Both the position numbers and the translations under genes were made by a program. Below, piece by piece: positions 54,346 to 64,000 of a DNA stretch of 64,000 bases; position 1 is the stretch's first letter, and each line of letters starts with the position of its first letter. The notes under the pieces were generated by a model. That model searched no databases, had not been told where the DNA came from, and worked only from the letters and a program-made list of their open reading frames with translations. Origin of the DNA: Reticulitermes speratus (taxonomy: Eukaryota; Arthropoda; Insecta; Blattodea; Rhinotermitidae); the NCBI GenBank assembly GCA_021186555.1, contig JAJKFL010000011.1:1949001-2013000 (forward strand), given 5' to 3'.

Positions 54346-56535
54346 ACCTTTAGTGAACTTGATTACGGAATTTGTGTGTTCGTGTTTTAGTGCTCGGTTG
54401 TTAAGAGTGAGAACGAGCGTGGAAGAGTGACATAACTTGAAGTTTTATTGACTTTATCGCTTGAGCAGCCATGAGATAAACAAGTACGTGTGAAATGTAG
54501 AAAGAAAACGAAATACAAAGTTTTCGTGAAGAGCAGCTTTTCTTTTTGGATATCAACAGATAGGCCTGCTTTTCTGAGCAGAGCGTAAGGTGCATTACCT
54601 CGTCAGTAAAAATTAGAATGCCGGAAACCAAGTGCGCAAATTAGAGGTTGCTGGGAATGATGGTGCGCGATGACGTGCGATATTCACTTTTGGTTTATTT
54701 CGAATAACTTCTGAAATCTTCGCTTAATTACAACTCAAACGTACGTCGCAGAGGGGAAACATTCAAACACTTACAGCACTAAGATAGTCGAAACGGCCAT
54801 AATGGAGGTCAAGTGACTGTAGTTGTCTGTTGACAAAAGTAATTTTGCACTCGTATTATTCACAATTATGTGACCTTCTGTTATACTTAGTGCAATTTAC
54901 GGAGGCACTGCGTATTTGACAACATTTATGTCGTTGAACACGTGCTTGTAAATGACGAGCTTAGCTTAATTTTTAGTTGGTATAAGCCTAGGAGTAACTT
55001 GAAAAATGCAAAGTATTCTAACACAAGAAACACCCTGTAATTTGAAGTGCAAGTAGGGCAACTTGAAGACACAATGGAATGATTTCAGTCTGATATAAGC
55101 AGAGTTACGCAAATTTGATTTTATAATTTGCAGCAATTATAGTAATGGTAATTGTTAAGTCACGAAAAAAATGCTATTAAATTCCGGAAGAAATTCATAT
55201 TTTAGGGGGATGAATAATTCCCTTGTTAAAGTAATTGGATAGGCCATATTTTCGAGTTTAGGTTTGCGATCGTATCTTCAAGCTTGCTCCAGTCTCCTTC
55301 GTGTAGTTTCAGGTACATGCACTTCTTGAATTTATGATTGGTGGTACTTAATTAGGTGCATATATATATATGTGGAACTTAGTTCCGTGTCCGCCGCTGC
55401 TGCCTTCCCCCGCAAAGTGTCTTGCCAGATTGCGACCTTGCAAGCCGAACACAGCGGCGGTAGACGGAGCATCAAACGCGGCGGGCGAGCGGCACTCACC
55501 TGACTACGCGAGTGAATGCAGTAAACGGTGTTGTATTGAAAGTGCTAGTACGAGTCTTAGACAAAAAAAAAAAAAAGCATACCGCTCACTGTGATATTTG
55601 TGTGGGCATTACGTGCTAAACTAGCATTGTGCATCATATGTTACTAGAGATATAAAACGCAGTTAATCCAATTTGATCCTTTTGTCACTAGTGCTATATA
55701 TTACGACATCCGCGTTTTGGTTTCTTGAGCCATATCAATGTCGTGACACGATCATTAGAAGAGTCACTGTCAATATACAACATCATAAGTAAATTAAAAT
55801 TCAAGTATACACAAGACAGATCCTGCCTCTGCTAGGCTAACGTAAAATTTTTATATTTTTAGATTATAAATCCTATTTATGACTTAATAATTGAAATTTT
55901 AATTTATTATTATAATTAATACTGGCAGTGACTTGTTATAATTGCAGACAATGTGATAATAAATCCATATAGCTAAAGAGGTAGCCAGTGTTATATGACA
56001 CTGGTGATAAAAGCCTTAATTTGTGTTTTACAATTAGTAACTCATTACGATTGCGTATTCTGTGATGTGACGCGTGCAGTTGATAGATAGGTACAATGTT
56101 CGGACAAACCTCCTGACTCATCTGAAGTACCTTAATGTACTTAGCAGCTTTAAGTTTATTTTCGATGCGAAGAAATGCATAGACTGAAATGTGGCGATGG
56201 AAACTGAGTGTGATGGCACAGAAACGTAGGTTCATGTTTAATGTCATTGTTTTGAACACATTTTTGTTATAAAGCAATGAATCGGTCTGGATGTTAGGGC
56301 CAATAGAGTGTTTTATAAGCTGTGTTTGTGATACGTTTGGTATGTTTGTGATAATGTTTGTGATAGTTTAAGATATGTTTGTATAAGTTTTGTATATTTT
56401 GATACTACGCTTATTCGCGTGTAAGCATAATTTGGTAAAAGGTTAGTGTTGTTACGGACGAACTCGCGAAATGTGGTCAGAAGCCGTTTTGAGAAGTGAT
56501 ATCGACAATAGACACAGAATTTATGACGAGTATGC
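54346..56535. other. No gene called; G+C/CpG-rich block and family A scrap inside
   Basis: At about 55380-55520 there is a short CpG-rich block (GTCCGCCGCTGCTGCC, AGCGGCGGTAGACGGAGC, CGCGGCGGGCGAGCGGC). Its minus strand contains CAGGTGAGTGCCGC, a strong splice-donor match at about 55500. A left-arm-like scrap of family A lies near 56060-56100 (CTGTGATGTGACGCGTGCAG). Frames up to 136 codons in the rest have no recognised product. Confidence 0.35.
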
Positions 56536-56735
56536 GATTGCTGGTGGTGTGACGCCTTATGTTGGGTACGTTTGTGCCAGACGTTTCGAAGGAAAATAAT
56601 ATATTCATTCAAGGATGTATGGTCCATTTTTGATAGACCACTGAACCCTTGAAGAAGAAGAAGACACGTTACTTCGAAACGTCGGAAGCCGCTTACACAG
56701 CGACGTGACGTTACCTCCCGCAAGACCGCAGTCTT
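56536..56735. repeat. Foldback repeat family A
   Basis: ATTGCTGGTGGTGTGACGCC and CCAGACGTTTCGAAGG are mirrored by ACTTCGAAACGTCGG and AGCGACGTGACGTTACCTCC. The centre has CCTTGAAGAAGAAG in the position of CTGAAGATGG. Confidence 0.65.
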
Positions 56736-56811
56736 TGCTTACGCCTCTGTTAAAACCTAAAAACTCGCATAAATTATAAGATTGGTCTACTGTTACGAAA
56801 CTAGCGTATCG

Positions 56812-57035
56812 CTAAAAGCTGGACCGTCTGGGGTTGAAAACCCCGTGGAGGAGAGGTGTTTTTGGCCCATCGAAATCGTTCCCGAGGCCCACCCAACCTT
56901 CTGTAGAGTGGGTATCACTTCTATTTCCTGGGGGTAAAGCGGCCGGGGCGTGGCGCTGTCTTCTAGCGCCGTGGTCGAGTATAGGTAGAGCTATACCTCT
57001 GCTCTGCATGTAACGGGACAGCCTTTACTGTTATC
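56812..57035 (+). mobile_element. SINE-like repeat sharing the S2/S4 core
   Basis: CCTGGGGGTAAAGCGGCCGG and GGCGTGGCGCTGTC match the core block of S2 (12.7 kb) and S4 (20.5 kb). GTCGAGTATAGGTAGAGC follows. No tRNA head with clear A and B boxes was found, so it may be truncated or belong to another family. Confidence 0.5.
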
Positions 57036-58166
57036 AAACTACAACGTTGAAGTAAACTGTCGCGACTGCACGTCTTACGTTATCGACATTGTGTTGTTGT
57101 TTCATAACTGAAAAACTCTGCAGTTATTGCCTGATTTAATTACAACTGTATTAAAAAGTGACTTCACGGAGCAGAGTACTTATTAAGCAGACTTCGTCCT
57201 CTTGTCTCCTAAGAAAACCTCCCCCCTGTCACCGAAAACAACCGTTCATTATCGAATTCCTTTGTCGTTGTCATAAAGCCTACGCCAACAGCCGGTGTCT
57301 TCATATAATTTTCACTGTGCCTTGACAAGAGCCGAAATTGTCACCAACCACTTTTCGATTGTCCAAAGCTGATGGCTAAATAATCCGTATATACAGCTAA
57401 CTTACATATCAAGTCATCTCTTCCATCTATAAAAATTTATATTGCTACAGATATGGAATAGGCAACAAAATGTGTAAAGATTCCTAACTTCGTGGCGTAG
57501 AATCCTTCTTGAGAAGCTAATAGTCGCCAAACTAGCCAAGAAATACTTCGCTTTTTACGGAACCGAAAATTTTGTTACTGTTGTCACCATGATCCTCTGT
57601 AACTTTTCGGGACTGCTGATATTTTAAGGCGAGGTTCTGTTATTCGTCCTTTCAACCACCACAACGGAGCAGCACCTTTTGTCGGCTGTTCGCGACTGCT
57701 TCTTTAACATACCTGCACCTACTGCCTCTATCTTGAGGCCGTGTCGTTCAGTGTATGATTGTAAGCCTACCAAATGTTAAATAAATTGGAGTGAACAGGG
57801 TTACTTAAATAAATGCTACAGGCTTCATAAAATATTGAAATTATAAATATTACTCTTACGAAATTTTTTATTTAACTATGTTACTTGGCTGAGCATATAA
57901 TTACATAGAAGATTGGTTCTGTTTACTTACAGGTACCGTTTACGTTTAAAAATCTTCAAATTTTTAAGGCATTGTTTATGTCTTATAAAGTGTAGAATTT
58001 ATAGCGGTGATGATTTGTTTTGTAAAAAGAGTCAGATTGTTTAGAGGTCCTGGAGCTGAAAGTTTGTCCCTTTATCTGTCGGAGCTGGCAAGCGGCAGAG
58101 TGCAATTTCTCGACTTCTAATTTCGTGTTCTTTTCGAAGAAATAAAGGAAGTGTATGGGCAATATA
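57036..58166. other. No gene seen
   Basis: Unassigned, mostly AT-rich. Short frames only. Confidence 0.4.
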
Positions 58167-58244
58167 CAGGGCATACACAAAAGAATGGTGCGGTTTTAAT
58201 AGTGTTCACTATTAAAACCGCACCATTCTGTTGTGTATGCCCTG
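58167..58244. mobile_element. 78-bp hairpin MITE, copy 2
   Basis: CAGGGCATACACAAAAGAAT and GGTGCGGTTTTAATAG face their reverse complement, ending GTGTATGCCCTG. TA precedes it; the right flank is TG. It is the same length as the 40.8-kb copy, with a different loop region (ATAGTGTTCACTAT) that is itself self-complementary. The terminal GCATAC/GTATGC change is compensated on both arms. Confidence 0.88.
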
Positions 58245-58404
58245 TGTATGTCACGAACTGTGCACTGACGGCGGATCCCTTCATCACATTTCAATGCCTT
58301 TAATAAGGGAGGCTTTAGATAACATTCTTAATTGCATTGTTAATTAAGGGTTGTTGTTTATCGTATTCTTTTCGATATGATATGACTTTTGATTTGAAGA
58401 TTGT
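58245..58404. other. Nothing recognised
   Basis: Short unassigned spacer between repeats. Confidence 0.4.
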
Positions 58405-58505
58405 TTATGGGATGCGACACCGTGTACCCTGGGAGCTATTTATAACGTTCAGAGGGACTTCGTACCTCCGTATCCGGTATAACAGACTTCCTCCCAGAAT
58501 ATGAT
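58405..58505. repeat. Foldback repeat family A, short copy
   Basis: TTATGGGATGCGACACCGTG and CTTCCTCCCAGAATATGATACG are weakly inverted. The interior is very short. Confidence 0.45.
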
Positions 58506-59261
58506 ACGTTATGTTTATAATCAGAGCCGTAAGAATCCGAAATATAGCATTTTATATTTATTTTGAGATTAAGTAAATCAGAGAACCTGGTAATGAAACA
58601 GCTGATTGACCTGATGACGGCAGCAGCTCTGTTTCTTTTGACTGCAAGTGTATTACGTAGGTCGAAATTGTCAAAGCCGCAAAATCCTGATCGGTGTGTG
58701 TCCTTCAGGGGTTTGTGACTGAAACACTGCGCGTTGAACTGACGTGGGTGGTCAGGTACTGGATAGCAAGTGTCATCCAAGACAGACTGCTGAAAAGTCA
58801 AGTATTTCCGTAATTTATGTCGTACGAAACGACAGTCCTTAATCTCGTTCTACTGGAGTGCCAGAGCGAAACCACAAGACGCTGAGAGCAATATTATTAT
58901 ATTATAATTAGTGGCTGCGTTGCGGTGCGGAAAGAGTGGGGCGGTTTCAACCAAAACCATGTAATGTGACAGAGGCGTGAGAGCTAGACGAAACCGACCG
59001 GTATCAACAGTGACATTTGGGACAGCTACTGTACAGTGCGGAGACTGCGAATTTGTGGTTTGGTGCCGAAATAAGTTTTTGTTCTCATCGTCATCACTAA
59101 GTCTTCAAAGTGGACATCAGACGCCTAGGATTTCCTTCGGCTGTAAGTTCGTTTGTTAATGTAAGAAAGATACATCAACTGCAGGTGTCGTTTAAAGTTG
59201 GTTATGCTCTTCATGTCGTATTTCAGAAAACCCCGCAGTTCACAGGGAAGGGTTAAGTGGC
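58506..59261. other. No gene seen
   Basis: The minus-strand frame 58436-58801 (121 codons) overlaps the family A scrap and has no recognised motif. Confidence 0.35.
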
Positions 59262-59420
59262 AGTCTTGTGGACTGTGACAAAGTGCAGTCTTGTAGATGG
59301 ATACCAACATTTTGGAGGAGGTTGCTACCAGATTAGCCTGCGTCTAACCCTCCTTTCTTCGACCCTGAAGATGGAAGCGGCAAGTTATTTGGAACGTTGT
59401 TGTCCGTCTACAAACTGAAC
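59262..59420. repeat. Foldback repeat family A with hammerhead-like 5' core
   Basis: TGTGACAAAGTGCAGTCTTG and TAGATGGATACCAACATTTT face TTGGAACGTTGTTGTCC and GTCTACAAACTG. The centre reads CCCTGAAGATGGAAGCGGCA then GTTATTTGGAACGTTG, where the GAAAC core has become GGAAC. Confidence 0.6.
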
Positions 59421-60894
59421 TTTCCTTACACCAGAAGGTCACAGTCTGAATAGTCAACACTCTAAGAATCGAAAACTTTAGAAGGACGTAACGTAAATCG
59501 GAATGACCTCAGATTCGAGATCGGATCCTTGATGTTTCCGGTCAAACGCCTCACAGATAAAATGCCATTTTCGGTTCCGACTTCAGCCCATCTGAATCGG
59601 AGTCTTTCGGTATCTCTTGGGTTAAAGCTCCAGTACGGACTAAAAGATGGGTTTCTTTCTTTATTTCGTTTTTCTCTCCTTTATGTCCTGTTCTTGTCTC
59701 TTCTTCTCCCGTCCTTTCCTTTGTCTTCCAACCTCTTCCTTCCGGAAAAAAGGGAGAAAGCAGGAAGAGGAGAAGGACGTGGAATGCAAGTACCTGAATC
59801 CTTATCAAGGCTGTGCCTCCTTCTTGGCTTCACAGCGACGCTTTCCAGGAATTTGCGTGGAGGGCTGAGAAGGACCACGAAAACGCTGGGACCTCTCGTA
59901 TACGAACCCGGCAGGAGTGAAGTTTCTAATAATAATATGTTAGGTCGTTACCAAATATATAGACACTTTCTGATAGATATCATGACCTTATGCTGCCTTA
60001 ACGCTGGGACTTCGGGTTTGAATCGCTCCTGGGTCATTATCATATCTGTCTCTGCGACACGCCTATTTAAATGCCATTTGTCCGTCCGTCTGTACGCATA
60101 AAGTAACTGTGTAAGGCCTAAACGGATTATTTTCATGACTTCTGGCGGTGGGGAGACCTTACGTAAAATTTGTCGACCTATGCCAATTGTGGTTCAGATA
60201 GGACAAAAACAACGGACACTTTGCATTACGACCTACATGCGTTTGTGCGTGCATCTCAAGCGTAACTGGAACGTGGCTCGTTAAACCTTTACAGAGCGAG
60301 GACTCTTTGGAAACGAAGTTGTAGAGAAAACCGGAGGACCTATTTTATGCTCAGTTCACTTTTTGGTATTATATTAGAAGTAATTAAAGTCAAGTGAACG
60401 AACTGCACTAGGAATATTATGCTATGCTTACAATTCCTAACTTGTTTTGTGTTATGTTTTCCTGGGTAGGTAGAGACCTTGCTATGGGCCCGTCTTTCGT
60501 CTAAGGAATCTTTCTAAAACTGTAAGCTTTGAAGGATTCGTTAAGATTAAATCCAGATCGAAAAAGGCCGGACCGAATCGAAGAAGCAAACGCAGCTAAG
60601 GCGGACAGTACTGAACTTCAGCTAAATGTGTAATGACTGCGTTTAATGCATGTCAGTTGGTCTCAGTTTTGTCTGTCACGTATGAGGAGATTCTGTTTTA
60701 AACCTCTTCCGGTTAGAGGCTCAGCGAGATTTATATCTGTTGCAAGCGCGCCCTATCGTACGGAGAGCCGCGATTTGGAAGTCGATATAAACGAGTTTGT
60801 TCTGCGAAGGTTGTGAAACCCTAACTAGGTTACGCCTGGAACATAATAATTCATTTTAACCTACTTATAATTGTATTTCATTTTGAAGTGACAA
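59421..60894. other. No gene called; long non-homologous frame
   Basis: A 190-codon plus-strand frame (59529-60101) overlaps other open frames in both directions and contains no recognised motif. GTCCGTCCGTCTGTACGCA near 60080 resembles the spacer of the repeat at 23.8 kb. I treat the region as unassigned. Confidence 0.35.
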
Positions 60895-61083
60895 AAGTAT
60901 AGCTCCGTATAAAGGCAAACCCGGTGTAGCGCCACGGTTTTTTGACCGCAATTTTGGCCGTATATCGACGGTGGCGGTAAACTGAAAAACTCTACAGTAA
61001 GGAATATATGTCAATAAACTTTCATGGGCGCTGAGTGGAGACGACATCCTATATCTGGGGCGCTGTGTCGGGGTTTGACTGTA
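60895..61083 (-). mobile_element. Pogo/Tigger-like fragment with one clear end
   Basis: The right end, read on the minus strand, is TA-CAGTCAAACCCCGACACA, typical of pogo/Tigger TIRs. At the left, AAAGGCAAACCCGGTGT may be a decayed mirror. No transposase frame. Confidence 0.5.
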
Positions 61084-61759
61084 CTGTAATTTTTGCATTT
61101 TGAGGTGTCAAACGTGACCTCCTCTCTAGATCAGGCAAACCTCTCAAACTTGTACGTCGTAGGGAAGTTTCGCCCAAGACTTTGTTTATAGTCCCAGTTG
61201 CCAACTTAAGCACTAATTCACTTGGTATTGGACTGTGTTGGTTATAATTTTTGCCCTGTCATTAATCATATTTGCCAGTCAAGGCTAAGGACTGGATACT
61301 CAAATCTTGTGGCATCATTTAAGACAGGAGGTACCTCAGCATCAAACTAATAGAGATATTAGTATCCGAGATAATCAACGCGGCATATAAATTTAATAAT
61401 TATGTATAACGGATAAAGTATGTATTCGTATAGTGACGTGGATGAACTGCCGAGAATTAAGGGAGAACTCCGGAGATAGACGTACGTATATTCTTTACCC
61501 GTTATAAGTCTGTGAATCTTTGCGCTTGTGTGCTGATTCGATTATGTTCGCACTATTACGATGAAGTGTCTACATGCTGGCTTAGGGTTTTAATGGCTTT
61601 GCCCAGTAGTTACAGGAAAATGTTAGGATTGTGTTTCAGTACAGCCTTCGTCCGCTTCCTTAAACATACTTTCTAATCAACAGTCATCTTATTCTTTTTA
61701 GTTTCTGTGCAGCCTTAGAGGCTGTGGAGAGTTAATGAAATAATACTCAAAATATGAAC
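61084..61759. other. No gene seen
   Basis: Unassigned AT-rich DNA with normal CpG. Confidence 0.4.
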
Positions 61760-62335
61760 TCTTTAAAGCCCAGTGTTTACTACCAGATTGAGCATTCACA
61801 AATTTTACGTTCTGCCAACACAGTGTATTTATGTGTTTTGTGTGAATCTCAGAACAAGCAGCGATTATTTCACTGTACAGCATTAACTGATTGGTTTGTA
61901 TAACTGAGACGGAGTGTGTTTACTGCGCGGTACGGACTGTATTTATGTGTTTTGTGTGGATCTCAGAACAAACAGCGATTATTTCACTGTACAGCATTAA
62001 CTGACTGGTTTGTATAACTGAGACGGAGTGTGTTTACTGCGCGGTACGGACTGTATTTATGTGTTTTATGTGGATCTCAGAACAAACAGCGATTATTTCA
62101 CTGTACAACATTAACTGACTGGTTTGTATAACTGAGACGGATTGTGTTTACTGCGCGGTACGGACTGTATTTATGTGTTTTGTGTGGATCTCAGAACAAA
62201 CAGCGATTATTTCACTGTACAACATTAACTGACTGGTTTGTATAACTGAGACGGAGTGTGTTTACTGCGCGGTACGGACTGTATTTATGTGTTTTGTGTG
62301 GATCTCAGAACAAACAGCGATTATTTCCCTATATA
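61760..62335 (+). repeat. 114-bp tandem array grown from dispersed repeat B
   Basis: It begins with a B-type start (CTTTAAAGCCCAGTG) and a first, diverged unit. Then GCGGTACGGACTGTATTTAT recurs at 61927, 62041, 62155 and 62269, exactly 114 bp apart, with CAGAACAAACAGCGATTATT and GACTGGTTTGTATAACTGAG in each unit. There are about 4.5 copies. The single-copy form is at 1.2 kb. Confidence 0.9.
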
Positions 62336-63261
62336 TTAGTGTTCCCCAAAATTTTTCTCGCGAACCCCTTTTGGTTTCGAAAAGTAACCACGGATCAACT
62401 ACCCTTCAGGGAAATCTCAGTCTCTAAATGGTTAATTGTTGTTATTACTAGAATTGCATCAAGTACGGTGTTGTTTTAAACGAAGGAGCTTGGATGCCAG
62501 TCAATAAGGCTGATTGTTTCATATATCGTCGTTTAGCACAAACCTTCCTGTCTTCTGTATGGTTCCGGCCAACCGTAATTAAGGAATGTGTCATGAATTT
62601 TTGACAGCGTACGTCGAACTCCCAGTGCATGCTCTCGTTATGTACGTAACAAAGGAATGCCACTTGGCAATGTTGACAGCGTACATGGGGGGATGACAAG
62701 GCGGAATTAGTTAAAGACGAACCGAAGAATTCCTCAGCCAAATCTTTTACTGTTCGGGAGAGTCGTACTGGAAGAATCAGATGTGGGAGACACGTGATAC
62801 ATTTAAATTGATCGAGGTTCATTATTTATCATGATTGCAAAACCTAAGATGAATCATTAGCATGTGCTTATTTGTGTAGTTTATCCAGTACGTGGGATTA
62901 TTATGAACTGTGAATGGATGTAAGAGGTAACGGCAGTTCCTTAAGACTGCATCCCGCTGAGAGAGACTAAGCCTCACTGAGGACAATGAGCCTGTTTATT
63001 CATTCCAGCATTTAGGCTGAGTGTCCTCCGACTGCCTACCCACCATTTAGTGCACACTATATCTGCAGACTTTCGTTTGTACCGAGGAACGAATTTCTGG
63101 GGTGGCTTTAATCTCCATTCTCTAACGTCTGATTAACCATTTATCAGAAGCATTCTGTTCCATTTACCGGTTACGTATCCATTTTATTTCCTTCATACTT
63201 AATTTTATCTACTTTAGCAGACTTTTTACTCTTCTTACAAACATGCGCTGCGTGAATTTTG
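62336..63261. other. No gene seen
   Basis: The minus-strand frame 62448-62822 (124 codons) has no recognised motif. Otherwise unassigned. Confidence 0.35.
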
Positions 63262-63676
63262 CTACATGTGTTTTGTTTAACTACATGTGTGTTTTGTTTA
63301 ACTACATGTGTGTTTTGTTTAACTACATGTGTGTTTTGTTTAACTACATGTGTTTTGTTTAACTACATGTGTGTTTTGTTTAACTACATGTGTGTTTTGT
63401 TTAACTACATGTGTTTTGTTTAACTACATGTGTGTTTTGTTTAACTACATGTGTGTTTTGTTTAACTACATGTGTGTTTTGTTTAACTACATGTGTGTTT
63501 TGTTTAACTACATGTGTTTTGTTTAACTACATGTGTGTTTTGTTTAACTATATGTGTGTTTTGTTTAACTACATGTGTGTTTTGTTTAACTACATGTGTG
63601 TTTTGTTTAACTACATGTGTGTTTTGTTTAACTACATGTGTGTTTTGTTTAACTACATGTGTGTTTTGTTTAACTC
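63262..63676. repeat. 21/19-bp minisatellite, ~20 copies
   Basis: The unit is TTTAACTACATGTGTGTTTTG (21 bp) or, lacking one TG, 19 bp. Mixed unit lengths shift the frame, so the Cys/Phe/Leu-repeat open frames are artefacts. Confidence 0.95.
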
Positions 63677-64000
63677 AGGCTTTACGTCATGAATAAAATA
63701 AAATTAAATATTCTGTTTATCTTAGCACGTATTCCTTGATACCAAAATTTCATTATTGTTATTGTTATCACAATTATCGTCATCATCATCATCATCATCA
63801 TCTTCAGAATGTTAACATACCAAATAGTTCAGAAGTTGAAACGTATATCGTGCTTTAATTTTAAAAAAAGTATTTTTCAGCTCTTTTAAATATTTCCTCC
63901 AAAAACTGGCCTTTTTAGGGCTTTACTATATTTCAATATTAAAACTTCACGGTGCGATGTAGATTGCAGAGACGAGTTTAGAGTCTTCATATTGTTCATG
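63677..64000. other. No gene seen; CAT microsatellite
   Basis: A CAT triplet run lies at about 63779-63803. Otherwise unassigned. Confidence 0.5.

Noticed and set aside
59529..60101. 190-codon plus-strand open frame, the longest outside arrays and transposons
   Set aside because: It overlaps several antisense frames of similar size, shows no domain or motif I recognise, and has no splice or promoter context.

Overview
The window looks like gene-poor nuclear DNA of an insect, most likely a cockroach or termite (Blattodea). The evidence is the mix of repeats: tRNA-headed SINEs with A and B boxes, 3' ends of non-LTR retrotransposons with the insect RTE-like C-terminus, a decayed mariner transposase, pogo-like and hAT-like non-autonomous DNA elements, many foldback repeats and long minisatellites. 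There is no prokaryotic operon, no rRNA, no confident tRNA gene and no intact host protein-coding gene. The long open frames are either tandem arrays with a unit length divisible by three or fragments of transposable elements. The species assignment is an inference from repeat style only.

Layout. 1-11.5 kb is T/G-skewed and visibly poor in CpG. It holds a 17 x 33-bp array, a 710-bp pogo-like element, a mariner pseudogene and an old ~1-kb inverted repeat. 12-21 kb is a dense patchwork of foldbacks, SINEs and LINE pieces, with a 57-bp minisatellite that carries a CRE octamer (TGACGTCA) in nearly every unit. 22.4-27.7 kb is dominated by two minisatellites (47 bp x ~28 and 48 bp x ~55). 28-48 kb holds young SINEs with perfect target-site duplications (TSDs), further LINE tails, palindromic elements, a hAT-like element with a perfect 8-bp TSD, and a 29-bp array of ~28 copies. 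49.5-50.2 kb is the best candidate for host gene sequence: CpG-containing, repeat-free, ending in a short ATG-started exon followed by a consensus splice donor. 50-64 kb again holds foldbacks, SINE fragments and two tandem arrays (114 bp, 21 bp).

Main observation. Several palindromic elements carry, near their centre or in both arms, the conserved parts of a type I hammerhead ribozyme: CTGANGA, a stem II hairpin, then GAAAC with a two- or three-pair stem III and an NUH cleavage triplet, enclosed by a stem I whose paired strands differ between copies while keeping complementarity (ACCTCC/GGAGGT, AACCC/GGGTT, ACCC/GGGT, GCCC/GGGC). Three of these elements are flanked by 12-14-bp direct repeats, as expected for retro-insertion. 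Hammerheads of this kind are known from Penelope-like retroelements. No Penelope reverse transcriptase is in the window, so these would be non-autonomous relatives.
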